Positions 39,648 to 48,711 of a stretch of 49,740 nt of DNA are shown here, piece by piece. The translations under genes were made by a program, and so were the position numbers. The notes beneath the pieces were generated by a model that was not told the origin of the DNA, did no database searches, and worked only from the letters and a program-made list of their open reading frames with translations. Position 1 is the stretch's first letter, and the number at the start of each line of letters is the position of its first letter. Source of the stretch: Achromobacter pulmonis (GTDB lineage Bacteria > Pseudomonadota > Gammaproteobacteria > Burkholderiales > Burkholderiaceae_B); NCBI RefSeq assembly GCF_002885955.2, contig NZ_POQS01000002.1, positions 1 to 49,740 of the forward strand. Direction: 5' to 3'.

Positions 39648-40886
39648 ATGACTACGACCACTTCATCGGCGGTTGCGCCGGGACACGCCGCTGCCCAAGA
39701 TCATCCCCGCGCGGTGGCGCTGCTGCTCAACGTCGGCCATGCGCTCGATCACCTGTTCCCACTGATCTTCGCTACCGCCGTCGGCACCATCGCCGCCGAG
39801 TTCGGCTACGCCCGCTGGGAGGACTTGATGCCCTACGGGGTTGGCACCTTTTTCCTGTTCGGCCTCGGCTCCGCGCCTGCCGGTCGCCTGGGCGACCTGT
39901 GGGGGCGCCGGCCGATGATGCTGGTCTTCTTCTTCGGTCTCGGCGCCGCGGCGCTGCTGACGGCCCTGGCCCAGGGACCCTGGCAGCTGGCGGGCAGCCT
40001 CACGCTGATCGGACTGTTCGCGTCGATCTACCACCCCGTGGGCATCCCCATGCTGGTGCAACATGCCCGCCGGCCCGGCGCGGTCATTGGCATTAATGGC
40101 CTGGCCGGAAACCTGGGCGTGGCGGGCGCGGCCCTGCTCACCGGCTTTCTCGTGCAGTGGTGGAGCTGGCGTGCCGCCTTCGCTGTACCAGGTCTGATTT
40201 CCCTGGGCTGCGGCGTCGCCTTCTTGTTGCTGTGCCCGCCACAGGGCCCGGCGCCCGGACGCACTCGCAAGCCGCCGGTGGTCGTGCTGCCGCCCGGCCA
40301 GCTCGCTCGCGCGCTGGTCGTGATGACGGCGGCGGCCGTCACCGGCGGTCTGCTGTTCAACTTCACCACCAATGGCAACACACAGTTCCTGACCGAGCGA
40401 TTCCAGGGCGTGATCGCGGACCCGGCGCTGATCGGCCTGCTGCTGGCGGTGGTCTATGCGATCGCCTCGCTGGCCCAGGTGGTCGTGGGCCGCCTGATCG
40501 ACAGGATTCCGCTCAAGCGCCTGTACCTCGGCATGGTGCTGGCGCAGATCCCCTGGCTGATCCTCTCGGCCCTGACCAGCGGGTGGTGGCTCTATATCGC
40601 GCTGATCGGCGCGATGGTGTTCATCTTCGGCTGCATTCCCTTCACGGACGCGATGATCGTCCGGTACGTGGACGACAGCGTGCGCTCGCGCGTGGCCGGC
40701 ATGCGCCTGACCGTTTCGTTCGGCATCAGTTCGCTCGCGGTGTGGCTGCTGGGGCCCGTGGTGAAGGCGTCGAGCTTCGCGACCCTGTTCCTGGTCATGG
40801 CTGGTATCGCGGTCTGCACAGCGGCCGTCGTCCTGCTGTTGCCCACGGACCCGGTTGCAGTCCAGGAACCATCCCCCCGCCCCTGA
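39648..40886 (+). CDS. MFS transporter
   Basis: A 412-aa inner-membrane protein with 12 predicted helices. The loop 2-3 motif GRLGDLWGRRPMM, close to the MFS consensus GxLaDrxGrrxxl, lies near residue 80. The opening LLNVGHALDHLFPLIFATAV resembles the fosmidomycin-resistance-type (Fsr) subgroup; the substrate is unknown. It is divergently transcribed from an AraC regulator and closely followed, in convergent orientation, by an Xre-cupin gene. Confidence 0.87.
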   Translation: MTTTTSSAVAPGHAAAQDHPRAVALLLNVGHALDHLFPLIFATAVGTIAAEFGYARWEDLMPYGVGTFFLFGLGSAPAGRLGDLWGRRPMMLVFFFGLGAAALLTALAQGPWQLAGSLTLIGLFASIYHPVGIPMLVQHARRPGAVIGINGLAGNLGVAGAALLTGFLVQWWSWRAAFAVPGLISLGCGVAFLLLCPPQGPAPGRTRKPPVVVLPPGQLARALVVMTAAAVTGGLLFNFTTNGNTQFLTERFQGVIADPALIGLLLAVVYAIASLAQVVVGRLIDRIPLKRLYLGMVLAQIPWLILSALTSGWWLYIALIGAMVFIFGCIPFTDAMIVRYVDDSVRSRVAGMRLTVSFGISSLAVWLLGPVVKASSFATLFLVMAGIAVCTAAVVLLLPTDPVAVQEPSPRP

Positions 40887-40916
40887 CTCGACTGCCCACT
40901 GGCGCAGGCCGGGCCA

Positions 40917-41444
40917 TCACACCTCCTCGGCAATCACCAGCAACACCGATGCAGGCTGTTTCCCGACGGAGGTGATCTTGTGCGGGATGCTGGAGTTGAA
41001 GTGGGCGCTGTCGCCGGCGCGCAGCGTCTCCGTGCGGCGCGCGAGTCGCAAGGTCACGCTGCCCTTGAGCACGTAGAGGATTTCCTCGCCCTTGTGGTGG
41101 CTCATGGGATGGTTGCGCACCGGCTCGTCGGTGGGCGTCATTACGAACGCGACCATCCTGTGCCCGGGCAAGGCGCCGGAGACGACGCGCGGGGCCTGGG
41201 GCTCACCCTCCTTGCCCGCAGGGGCGCGATGGATCGACACAGGCTCATCCTCGGACGACTGCGCGAACAGTTCCTCCACTTTCACGCCCAGGGCCTTGGC
41301 GATCCGCAGCGCGGCGCCGATGGACGGCTCTGAAACCCCCCTCTCCAGCTTCGAGACATAGCTGCGCGTGAGCTCGGCGGCCTGGGCGAGTTCTTCCAGC
41401 GTCAGGCCCGCCTGCACGCGCAGCAGCTTCAATTTCACCGACAT
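40917..41444 (-). CDS. Xre-cupin transcriptional regulator
   Basis: A 175-aa protein. The helix-turn-helix LRVQAGLTLEELAQAAELTR, then SYVSKLERGVSEPSIGAALR, occupies residues 8-48. A cupin domain from about 100 has HHKGEEILYVLKGSVTLRL and GDSAHFNSSIPHKI. This is the usual HipB/PuuR-like pattern of regulators that sense a small metabolite in the cupin. The operator at 41455-41472 lies just before the start, so it probably regulates itself and the divergent Bug operon. A GTG start six codons earlier would lie inside the operator and is rejected. Confidence 0.87.
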   Translation of the reverse strand: MSVKLKLLRVQAGLTLEELAQAAELTRSYVSKLERGVSEPSIGAALRIAKALGVKVEELFAQSSEDEPVSIHRAPAGKEGEPQAPRVVSGALPGHRMVAFVMTPTDEPVRNHPMSHHKGEEILYVLKGSVTLRLARRTETLRAGDSAHFNSSIPHKITSVGKQPASVLLVIAEEV

Positions 41445-41454
41445 ATCTTCCCCA

Positions 41455-41472
41455 TAGGACACTTGTGTCCTA
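41455..41472. promoter_or_regulatory. Perfect inverted repeat, likely Xre-cupin operator
   Basis: TAGGACAC-TT-GTGTCCTA, 8-bp perfect arms, in the 100-bp divergent region between the Xre-cupin gene and the Bug operon. The TAGGACA/TGTCCTA core recurs at 20628-20662 and 47294-47305. Confidence 0.65.
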
Positions 41473-41487
41473 AACTACACTTGTTTC

Positions 41488-41501
41488 TTGACATAGATCA
41501 A
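41488..41501. promoter_or_regulatory. FNR/ANR-like box
   Basis: TTGAC-ATAG-ATCAA matches the FNR/ANR consensus TTGAT-N4-ATCAA in 9 of 10 positions. It lies 44 bp before the Bug start, so the operon may respond to oxygen. Position relative to the transcription start is unknown. Confidence 0.45.
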
Positions 41502-41544
41502 CACCCGGGCGACTCCCTGTCGCCCTCACATAAGGAGACATGTT

Positions 41545-42534
41545 ATGACGCAAGTGAAACGCCGCCGGGCACTGGCCTTCCTCGCCCTGTCCGGCATCGC
41601 CGCAGCAGTGCCGCAGATGGCGCACGCCGCCGATGCGACCTACCCCGACAAACCGATCCGGGTGATCATCCCCTTCGGTGCGGGCGGCATCACCGACGTT
41701 GCCGGACGGTTGATCGGACAGTACCTCGGAGAAGCCTTGTCCCAGCAGATCGTGATCGACAACCGTCCCGGCGCCGGCGGCTCCATCGCCGCCCAGGCGA
41801 TCACGAGCGCCACCCCGGACGGCTACACGCTGCTGCTGGGCACCGTGGGCACCCAAGTCGTGAACAAGATGCTGTACCGCAAGCTCAACTATGATCCCGC
41901 CGCCCTGACCCCGATCTCACTGGTCAGCAATTCGCCCTATGTGCTGGCAGTCCACGGCATCGACGGGGTGGAAGACCTGCAGGGGCTCATCCGCTATGCG
42001 AAGGCCCATCCCGGACGCCTGAACTTCGGCTCGGCGGGGAATGGAAGCTCGCCGCACCTGGGCATCGAGCTTTTCAAGCTGTCCAGCCAAACCGACATCG
42101 TACACATTCCCTTCAAGAGCGGGGCCGAGGCCGTCAACGCAGCGGTCGGCGGACAGGTGAACATCGTGATCGACGCACTGCCCGTCATCGAGCCCCAGGC
42201 CAAAGCCGGCCGGCTCAAGATGCTGGCCATCGCCGCGGCCGAGCGCAGCCCGGTCACCCCCGATCTCAAGACCAGTGCCGAGCAGGGCCTGCCGCAGTTC
42301 CAGATCGGCTCCTGGAATGCCCTGGTCGCCCCGCCGGGAACGCCCGCCGCGCAGGTGGAGGTGCTGAACAAGGCGCTGGCCCGGGCGCTCAAGCGTCCGG
42401 AACTCGTATCGCGGCTTGCCGCGATGGGCATCGAGCCCCTGCCGACCGGCGTCGCCGCCTACCAGCAGCACATCGCCAGCGAAACCGCGAAGTGGGCCAA
42501 GGTCATCCAAGCCGCCGGCACCAAGCTCGACTGA
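41545..42534 (+). CDS. Bug-family tripartite tricarboxylate solute-binding protein
   Basis: A 329-aa periplasmic protein with a signal peptide (KRRRALAFLALSGIAAAVPQ, cut after AHA near residue 28). The mature part starts with YPDKPIRVIIPFGAGGITDV and IVIDNRPGAGGSIAAQAI, the hallmark of Bug proteins of Bordetella and relatives. These bind carboxylates or other organic acids for TTT transporters, or act as sensors; TctA/TctB partners are not in the window. First gene of an operon with a glutathione-transferase-like enzyme and a class II aldolase. Controlled by the Xre-cupin operator and perhaps the FNR-like box. Confidence 0.92.
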   Translation: MTQVKRRRALAFLALSGIAAAVPQMAHAADATYPDKPIRVIIPFGAGGITDVAGRLIGQYLGEALSQQIVIDNRPGAGGSIAAQAITSATPDGYTLLLGTVGTQVVNKMLYRKLNYDPAALTPISLVSNSPYVLAVHGIDGVEDLQGLIRYAKAHPGRLNFGSAGNGSSPHLGIELFKLSSQTDIVHIPFKSGAEAVNAAVGGQVNIVIDALPVIEPQAKAGRLKMLAIAAAERSPVTPDLKTSAEQGLPQFQIGSWNALVAPPGTPAAQVEVLNKALARALKRPELVSRLAAMGIEPLPTGVAAYQQHIASETAKWAKVIQAAGTKLD

Positions 42535-42550
42535 TAAGGCGACCCGCCCC

Positions 42551-43201
42551 ATGCTCCTCTATGACACCCTACGATCCGGCAACGCCTGGAAGGTCCGGCT
42601 GCTCGCCAGCCTGCTGAATATGCCGCTCGAGCGCCGCACTCTCTCCATCGACCGCGGCGACCTGGCGCGGCCGGAATTCCTGGCGGTCGCGCCGATGGGC
42701 CACGTGCCCGTGCTGCGCCTGCCCGACGGCAGCCATCTGGCCGAATCGCTGGCCATCCTCCACTACCTAGCCCAGGGAACCCCCTGGTGGCCCCAGGATC
42801 GTCTGGCGCAGGCCACGGTTCTGAGCTGGCTGTCGTTCGAGCAGGACCGCCACATGAAGCCGCTCGCGCAATTGCGGCTCCACCTGGCCTTGCACCGCCG
42901 GGGTGCCCCGGACGCCGAGCCCTTCGTCAGCCATGCGGCGGCGGCACGCGCGGCGCTGGCGGTGCTGGAGGCACAACTCCAGCGCCAGGGCGAGGACGGC
43001 TGGGTCGCCACGACGGACGCTCCGAGCATCGCCGACGTGGCGCTGTACCCCTACACCTGCATGGCCCCGATGGGCAGCATCGCGCTGGCGCCCTACCCAG
43101 CCATCCAGGCGTGGCTGCAGCGCGTGGAACGCCTGCCAGGCTACCAGCCGCTGTTTCCCGGACAGCCCGAACGCAACCTTTCCATCGAAGAACGTCCCTG
43201 A
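42551..43201 (+). CDS. Glutathione S-transferase-like protein
   Basis: A 216-aa protein. The N-terminal thioredoxin-like domain has S9 in RSGNAWKVRLL as the likely catalytic hydroxyl, the cis-Pro region PMGHVPVLRLPDG, and the ES pair (LAESLAILHYLA) that binds the glutathione gamma-glutamyl part. The C-terminal helical domain has the N-capping box APSIADVALYPYTC. Conjugates or removes glutathione on electrophiles. It lies 16 nt after the Bug gene and 16 nt before the aldolase, so it is the middle gene of a catabolic operon, possibly acting on a glutathione-linked intermediate. Confidence 0.87.
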   Translation: MLLYDTLRSGNAWKVRLLASLLNMPLERRTLSIDRGDLARPEFLAVAPMGHVPVLRLPDGSHLAESLAILHYLAQGTPWWPQDRLAQATVLSWLSFEQDRHMKPLAQLRLHLALHRRGAPDAEPFVSHAAAARAALAVLEAQLQRQGEDGWVATTDAPSIADVALYPYTCMAPMGSIALAPYPAIQAWLQRVERLPGYQPLFPGQPERNLSIEERP

Positions 43202-43217
43202 AACCAGAGGCACAACC

Positions 43218-44021
43218 ATGACCCCATCCGACACCTTCCAACTCGACAAGGCCACCCTGGTGGCGCAGTCCACCCACCGCATGGACCGGCAGTTCCAGGA
43301 CAGCGCCTATTCCCTGCGCCAGAAGCTCGCGCTGACCTGCCGGATCCTGTTCGACAACGGACACGACTCCGGACTCGCGGGCCAGATCACGGGACGGACG
43401 GACGTACCCGGCAAGTTCTACACGCAGCAACTCGGCCTCGGCTTCGACGAGATCACCGAGGACAACCTGCTGCTCGTGGACGAGGACCTGAACGTGCTCG
43501 AAGGCGACGGCATGCCCAACCCCGCCAACCGCTTCCATTCGTGGGTCTACCGCGCGCGGCCGGACGTGAACTGCATCATCCACACGCATGCGGTCCACAC
43601 CGCGGCGCTCGGGATGTTGGAACAGCCGCTGATCGTCTCCCACATGGACAACTGCGTGCTCTACGACGATGTCGCCTTCGTGGCCAAGTGGCCGGGGATC
43701 CCGGTGGGCAACGAGGAAGGCGAATTCATCGCCGGCGCCCTGGGCAGCAAGCGCGCGCTGCTGCTGTCCCACCACGGTCTGCTGATCGCCGGCAGCACCG
43801 TCGAGGAAGCCTGCGTGCTCGCCATCGCCTTCGAGCGGGCCGCCCGCATGCAACTGCTGGCGAGCGGCGCGGGAACCATCCAGCCCATCGATCCCGCCCT
43901 CGGCGCCGAAGCCCATAACTGGGTGTTACGCCCCAAGCGCAACACCATCGCGTTCGAGTACTACGCCAGACGCTCCCTGAAGAACGCGCGCAACGCAGAC
44001 TGCCTACGACCCGCGCCCTAA
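43218..44021 (+). CDS. Class II aldolase/adducin-family protein
   Basis: A 267-aa protein. Zn ligands H122 and H124 (IIHTHAVHTAALG) and the later SHHG (H185 or H186) fit fuculose-phosphate aldolase-type enzymes. N-terminal GLAGQITGR is the substrate-loop equivalent, where phosphoaldolases have (G)N(x)S. The missing phosphate-loop Asn/Ser pattern suggests a decarboxylase or aldolase for non-phosphorylated hydroxy or keto acids. GAGGCACAACC before the ATG. Third gene of the Bug operon; together they suggest uptake and C-C cleavage of an unidentified organic acid. Confidence 0.88.
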   Translation: MTPSDTFQLDKATLVAQSTHRMDRQFQDSAYSLRQKLALTCRILFDNGHDSGLAGQITGRTDVPGKFYTQQLGLGFDEITEDNLLLVDEDLNVLEGDGMPNPANRFHSWVYRARPDVNCIIHTHAVHTAALGMLEQPLIVSHMDNCVLYDDVAFVAKWPGIPVGNEEGEFIAGALGSKRALLLSHHGLLIAGSTVEEACVLAIAFERAARMQLLASGAGTIQPIDPALGAEAHNWVLRPKRNTIAFEYYARRSLKNARNADCLRPAP

Positions 44022-44116
44022 CGCGGACCGGGCCGGCCTGCATGATGCTGCCGGCCACCCGTTTCCATGCGCAGGCTGATGGGCCTCGCTCCGCGGCGGG
44101 CGAGGCCCGCGCCGGC

Positions 44117-44650
44117 TCACTTCAGCGCGACCTTGGGAAAGTCGACCGGCACGTCGAGGGCGACGTTGACGTAGTTGGTGAAGAGATTCAAGGCGACATG
44201 CGCCACGATCTCGACAATCTGCTCGTCGCCGAAGCCGTTCTCCCGCAGGCTGGCGACGTCGGCATCGCTGACCTGGGCGCGCTGCTCGACGACCTTGAGC
44301 GCGAAGGCCAGCGCCGCGGCGGTCTTGGCATCGCTGGATTGCCCGACCTGGGCGGCGGCGATTTCGTCAGCCGACGCGCCCGCCTTCTGGCCGAGCACGG
44401 TGTGGGCGGCCAGGCAGTACTCGCAGCGGTTGCGATTAGCGATGGCCACGGCGATCTGCTCGCCGAGCTTGGCGCCGAGCGTGCCACCGCCCAGGGCGCC
44501 GAAGGCCGCCCACATGCTCTGCAGGGCTGCGGGCGAATTGGCCACAGCCTTGAACATGTTGGGCGTGGCGCCAAAGGCTTGGTCGATCTGGGCCAGCAGG
44601 GGGCGGCTGGCGGCGGGAGCGTTTTCGGACTGGATGTTGACGCGAGGCAT
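44117..44650 (-). CDS. AhpD-like/carboxymuconolactone decarboxylase-family protein
   Basis: A 177-aa all-helical protein. The peroxidase-type motif E64-x(11)-C76-x2-C79-x3-H83 (CEYCLAAHT) is complete, so it should have alkylhydroperoxidase or disulphide-reductase activity. VALNLFTNYVNVALDVPVDF near the end is typical of the macrophage-infectivity-like AhpD subgroup. Divergent from the AraC gene at 44825, which probably controls it. A ribosome-site-like GGAGACC precedes the ATG. Confidence 0.9.
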   Translation of the reverse strand: MPRVNIQSENAPAASRPLLAQIDQAFGATPNMFKAVANSPAALQSMWAAFGALGGGTLGAKLGEQIAVAIANRNRCEYCLAAHTVLGQKAGASADEIAAAQVGQSSDAKTAAALAFALKVVEQRAQVSDADVASLRENGFGDEQIVEIVAHVALNLFTNYVNVALDVPVDFPKVALK

Positions 44651-44824
44651 CTTGGTCTCCTGGAGAGGTTCGGGCCAGAGGGAAGGGAAACAGCCGGCGA
44701 GACAGGCCCCATTAAGGAAATTGCGAGGCGAGCCTTTTCTACGGAACGATCCGGCCGAGACAGTATGGGCGCATTGAATGTATTATTTGGTTCAATCAGT
44801 CCACGAAAAATATCATTTCGTCCA

Positions 44825-45718
44825 ATGCCAGCCACCGCTCCCATCGACCGCCTTTCGGGCCTGCTGGAACGCTTCCGGGTACAGGCGCAGCTGCATTACT
44901 CCGGCGCGCTGTGCGGGCGCAGCCACTTCGACGCCGGTGAAGGACATGGCTACCTGCACGTGCTGCGCCGCGGCCAACTGGAGGTGCAGCACCCTGGCGC
45001 GCGGCGGGTGCCGAAGTCGATGCGCTTCGACGAGCCGGCGCTGCTGTTCTACCCCGGCCCCTTGACCCATCTCTTCCACAACCCGCCCGAGGAAGGCTCC
45101 GATTTCACCTGCGCGCGACTGAGCTTCGAGGGCGGCACGGCCCACCCGCTCGCGCGGGCGCTGCCTCCCCTGATCGCGCTACCGCTGGCGCGGGTGCAGG
45201 GCCTCGACGCGGCGCTGGGATTGCTGTTTTCCGAGACCGACCGCGTACGCTGCGGCCAGAGGCTGCTGGCCAACCGGCTGTTCGAGGTGGTGGTGATCCA
45301 GCTGCTGCGCTGGCTGCTCGACCATCCGCAGGAGGCCGGCGTGCACACCGGCCTCATCACCGGCCTGTCGGATCCGCGCCTGGCGCGCGCGCTGGCGTCC
45401 ATCCACGACAGCCCTGGGGAGCCTTGGCCGCTGGAACGGATGGCCGAGCGCGCCGGCATGTCCCGCACGGCGTTTGCCAGCACCTTCCGCGAGGTGGTGG
45501 GGCAGACGCCCGGCGACTACCTGGCCGACTGGCGCATGGCGCTGGCCCAGAGCCGGCTGCGCGAAGGCCGTCCCCTCAAGAACCTGGCCGAAGAACTCGG
45601 CTACGCGAACCCTTCGGCCCTGTCGCGCGCGTTCAGGGCCAGGGTAGGAATGCCTCCCCGCGACTGGCTCGCGCAGGCCTCGACAGAGCTGCGTGAGGAC
45701 GCGGCGGCGAATCCATAG
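44825..45718 (+). CDS. AraC-family regulator
   Basis: A 297-aa protein. The N-terminal cupin-like sensor has GRSHFDAGEGHGYLHVLRRG and the segment SMRFDEPALLFYPGPLTHLF. The C-terminal AraC domain has MAERAGMSRTAFASTFREVV and LAEELGYANPSALSRAFRAR. This layout (AraC_N plus two helix-turn-helix) is common beside AhpD-like or short-chain dehydrogenase genes that it controls. The intergenic region 44651-44824 is AT-rich near 44760-44820. Start chosen at MPATAPIDRL; no strong ribosome site, and a longer in-frame extension crosses the promoter. Confidence 0.85.
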   Translation: MPATAPIDRLSGLLERFRVQAQLHYSGALCGRSHFDAGEGHGYLHVLRRGQLEVQHPGARRVPKSMRFDEPALLFYPGPLTHLFHNPPEEGSDFTCARLSFEGGTAHPLARALPPLIALPLARVQGLDAALGLLFSETDRVRCGQRLLANRLFEVVVIQLLRWLLDHPQEAGVHTGLITGLSDPRLARALASIHDSPGEPWPLERMAERAGMSRTAFASTFREVVGQTPGDYLADWRMALAQSRLREGRPLKNLAEELGYANPSALSRAFRARVGMPPRDWLAQASTELREDAAANP

Positions 45719-45742
45719 GCTCATCAGCGAATCGACCTCAAG

Positions 45743-46330
45743 ATGCCCCATCCCTCGTCCCTCCCCACGGCCACCGTCCAACGCTCGGACCAGCCGGCCC
45801 CCGATTCGCCGGGCGTTCAACTCCACATGTTCTACGTCGGCGGCAACGCAGGGAAATCGAACATCGAAGTGCATGACGTGCAGTTCGCCGCCGTCCAGCG
45901 CCCGGAAGACGCCTGGCCACTCCTGCGCGAGGTCTGGTTCGGCGACAGGCACAAGCTGCATGTCGACGGCTACAGCGTCATCACCTGGGCCGATGGACAC
46001 GACATTCGGTTGCTGCCCACCCCGTTCCAAGGGAACAAACAGCTGTACTTCGTCAATGCCGGCGGGTACCGGCCCGACACCCTGGTCGAGCAGCACGAGT
46101 TCGGCCTCTTCGTCGCCGAGGACGCGGCCCAGGCCAAGCGCCGGGCGCTCGACGTCCTGCTCGTCGGCGCGGGCACACGGCACAAGGACAACCTGTCGAG
46201 CGTGGACGACTGCGTGCTGCTGGGCGAGCTGGGCGGCCTGCATGTCCACTTGCGCGAGAACCCCCTGGGCCAGCCTGCAGCACCCGCGTGGCAGGGGTAT
46301 CAGCCCATCGGGGTCCCGCCGCCAGCCTGA
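45743..46330 (+). CDS. DUF1543-family protein
   Basis: A 195-aa protein. LHMFYVGGNAGKSNIEVHDV and then REVWFGDRHKLHVDGY and QLYFVNAGGYRPDTLVEQHE match the DUF1543 family. The second half keeps the same fold with FGLFVAEDAAQAKRRALDVL. Widespread in proteobacteria; cytosolic and uncharacterised. It follows the AraC gene by 24 nt on the same strand. The His residues (HDV, KLHVD, QHE) could be catalytic or bind a metal; no evidence beyond conservation. Confidence 0.85.
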   Translation: MPHPSSLPTATVQRSDQPAPDSPGVQLHMFYVGGNAGKSNIEVHDVQFAAVQRPEDAWPLLREVWFGDRHKLHVDGYSVITWADGHDIRLLPTPFQGNKQLYFVNAGGYRPDTLVEQHEFGLFVAEDAAQAKRRALDVLLVGAGTRHKDNLSSVDDCVLLGELGGLHVHLRENPLGQPAAPAWQGYQPIGVPPPA

Positions 46331-46390
46331 GCGCGGCCGGCGCGCCACGCTCCCCGGGGCCGGGCAGCGGCACCCGCCCCCGAAGCCAGG

Positions 46391-47284
46391 TCAGCTCTGC
46401 GTCGCTACGGGCTGCCCCATCAGCACTTGCCGGCCGACCTGCCATTGCGGATGGAAGCCCCAGGCACTCCCTGGCATCAGCACCACGACCGTGGAGCCGA
46501 ACTGGAAGCGCCCCATCTCCTCGCCCTGCGCAAGGTGCGGCGGTGGCGGCATGGCGTCGCCGTCGGCGTAGTGCCACAGCCGGATCTGCGGCTGCCGCGG
46601 CGGCGCGACGACACCGTGCCAGACGGTGGCGATGCTGCCCACGATGGCCGCCCCCACGAGCACCACGGCGAAGACGCCGATCCGGGGATGCTCGAACCAG
46701 CACACCAGCCGTTCGTTGAGCGCGAGCAAGCCATGGATGCCCTGCACGATGTCCGGCCTGACCGAGAACAGCGTCCCGGGCACATGGCGCATGCCGAGCA
46801 GCCGCCCCGGGCAGGGCATGTGGACCCGGTGGTAGTCGCGCGGGCTCAGGTACACCGTGGTGAAGCTGCCCCCTTCGAGCCGGGCCGCCAGCGCCGGATC
46901 CGCGAGCAGCTGCGCGGCGCTGTAGCGGCGCTGCTTGGCCTGGATCATCTGGCCGGCCCGGATATGCCCCACCTGGCTCACCGTGCCGTCCGCGGGGCTG
47001 GTCCAGTCGGCCGGTGCCAAGGGGCGCACCCCTGGCCGCAGTGCCCGGACGAAGAATTCGTTGAAGCTGCGGTAGGCGCCGGGGTCGCTATGCAAGGCCT
47101 CGCCAAGGTCGATGCGATGGCGGTGTACGAAAGCCCGGATCAGGGGCTGGACTACCCAGGGCTGGCGGCAATTCGCCAGCACGCCCGCGCAACGGGTCAG
47201 CAGGCGCATCGGAGCAAGGTGCTGGAACAGCACCGCGAAAGAAATCCGGCCACTCCTGGTATCGCGTGCAGTATCCTGTGTCAT
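46391..47284 (-). CDS. psd: Phosphatidylserine decarboxylase
   Basis: A 297-aa proenzyme. It keeps the Asp-His-Ser set: D99 (SPADGTVSQ), H155 (DYHRVHMP) and the self-cleavage site G263-S264-T265 (FQFGSTVVV), where S264 becomes the pyruvoyl group. It decarboxylates phosphatidylserine to phosphatidylethanolamine at the inner membrane. Length matches the group I enzyme. Divergent from hemL with 89 bp between, which holds the TGTCCTAGGACA palindrome. It may be a second, regulated copy; the housekeeping copy cannot be seen from here. Confidence 0.93.
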   Translation of the reverse strand: MTQDTARDTRSGRISFAVLFQHLAPMRLLTRCAGVLANCRQPWVVQPLIRAFVHRHRIDLGEALHSDPGAYRSFNEFFVRALRPGVRPLAPADWTSPADGTVSQVGHIRAGQMIQAKQRRYSAAQLLADPALAARLEGGSFTTVYLSPRDYHRVHMPCPGRLLGMRHVPGTLFSVRPDIVQGIHGLLALNERLVCWFEHPRIGVFAVVLVGAAIVGSIATVWHGVVAPPRQPQIRLWHYADGDAMPPPPHLAQGEEMGRFQFGSTVVVLMPGSAWGFHPQWQVGRQVLMGQPVATQS

Positions 47285-47293
47285 AAGTTAGAA

Positions 47294-47305
47294 TGTCCTA
47301 GGACA
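47294..47305. promoter_or_regulatory. TGTCCTAGGACA palindrome between psd and hemL
   Basis: A perfect 12-bp palindrome, 10 bp before the psd start and about 68 bp before the hemL start. It contains CTAG, rare in such genomes, and the same TGTCCTA/TAGGACA halves as at 41455 and 20628. Confidence 0.6.
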
Positions 47306-47373
47306 AAATCACAGTTTAGACCGTCGCCCGGTGTCGCGTGCGCGGCGGTCCGTTTTCGGATGGCAGCAACGTC

Positions 47374-48711
47374 ATGGCTTCAACGAATGCCCAACTGTTC
47401 GCGCGGGCGAACAGAACGATTCCCGGTGGCGTGAATTCACCCGTGCGCGCCTACCAGGCGGTCGGCGATACACCCCGGTTCATTCGCCGTGCCAGCGGCC
47501 CCTATGTCTGGGATAGCGAAGGAGCCCGGTACATTGACTACGTTGGCTCCTGGGGACCCGCCATCCTCGGTCACGCCCACCCGGAGGTCGTCCTGGCGGT
47601 ACAGAAGGCGGCCACGGACGGGTTGTCGTTCGGTGCTCCGACCGAAGCGGAAATCGTCCTGGCCGAGGCCCTGAGCACGCGGTTGCCGTCCCTGGAGCAG
47701 GTGCGCCTGGTCAGCTCGGGCACCGAGGCCACCATGAGCGCGATCCGACTGGCGCGCGGTTTTACCGGCCGCCCCAAGGTGGTCAAGTTCGAGGGCTGCT
47801 ACCACGGCCATGCCGACAGCCTGCTGGTCAAGGCCGGCTCCGGCCTGCTCACGCTGGGCCATCCCGATTCGGCCGGCGTGCCGCGCGAGTTCGTCGAACA
47901 CACCCTGGTGCTGGGCTACAACGATCTGGACGGCGTGCGCCAGGCATTCGCACGGCAGGGCGACCGGATCGCCTGCGTCATCGTCGAGCCAATCGCCGGC
48001 AACATGAACCTGGTCAGGCCGGCTCCAGGCTTTCTTGAAGGTTTGCAGGAACTCTGCACGGCCCACGGAGCCCTGCTGATCTTCGACGAGGTCATGACGG
48101 GTTTTCGCGTCGGTCCGCAAGGCGCGCAGGGGTTGTTCGGGATCCGTCCAGATCTCACGACGCTGGGCAAGGTCATCGGCGGCGGTATGCCGCTGGCGGC
48201 CTTCGGCGGGCGGTGCGACGTCATGGGAAAGATCGCCCCGCTGGGGCCGGTCTACCAGGCCGGCACGCTGTCCGGCAACCCAGTGGCCGTGGCGGCCGGT
48301 TTGGCCACGCTGCGGCTGATCGACGAACCGGGCTTCCATGACCGGCTCGCGGCGCAGACCCAGCGCCTCGTGGCCGGCCTGCGCAAGTGCGGCTGCCTTG
48401 CTGGGATACCGCTGGCTGCCGACGGCGTCGGTGGCATGTTCGGCCTGTATTTCCAGCACCATGTTCCGAGGAGCTTTGCCGAGTCTACGGCCTCCGACCT
48501 GGGCACCTTCGCCCGGTTCTTCCAGGCCTGCCTGTCGCGCGGCATCTATTTCGCGCCCTCAGCCTTCGAGGCCGGCTTCGTGTCCATGGCCCACGATGAC
48601 GAGGTCATCAATCGCACGCTGGACAACGTGGGCGATGTCCTGCAAGCCATGGCGCACGATCGAGAGCACGGGGACTCGGACGGAATGCCCGCCGCCGGAG
48701 GCCTGCGATGA
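47374..48711 (+). CDS. hemL: Glutamate-1-semialdehyde 2,1-aminomutase family enzyme
   Basis: A 445-aa PLP enzyme. [20 protein letters not shown] at the N-terminus, D238 (IFDEV) and the PLP lysine K266 ([18 protein letters not shown]) are exactly the HemL pattern. It isomerises glutamate-1-semialdehyde to 5-aminolevulinate for haem. It overlaps serC by 4 nt, an unusual partner for hemL, and is divergent from psd behind a shared operator; this suggests a regulated, perhaps non-housekeeping copy. The start at 47374 is chosen by homology; the ribosome site is weak, and a GTG 12 codons earlier is the alternative. Confidence 0.88.
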   Translation: MASTNAQLFARANRTIPGGVNSPVRAYQAVGDTPRFIRRASGPYVWDSEGARYIDYVGSWGPAILGHAHPEVVLAVQKAATDGLSFGAPTEAEIVLAEALSTRLPSLEQVRLVSSGTEATMSAIRLARGFTGRPKVVKFEGCYHGHADSLLVKAGSGLLTLGHPDSAGVPREFVEHTLVLGYNDLDGVRQAFARQGDRIACVIVEPIAGNMNLVRPAPGFLEGLQELCTAHGALLIFDEVMTGFRVGPQGAQGLFGIRPDLTTLGKVIGGGMPLAAFGGRCDVMGKIAPLGPVYQAGTLSGNPVAVAAGLATLRLIDEPGFHDRLAAQTQRLVAGLRKCGCLAGIPLAADGVGGMFGLYFQHHVPRSFAESTASDLGTFARFFQACLSRGIYFAPSAFEAGFVSMAHDDEVINRTLDNVGDVLQAMAHDREHGDSDGMPAAGGLR

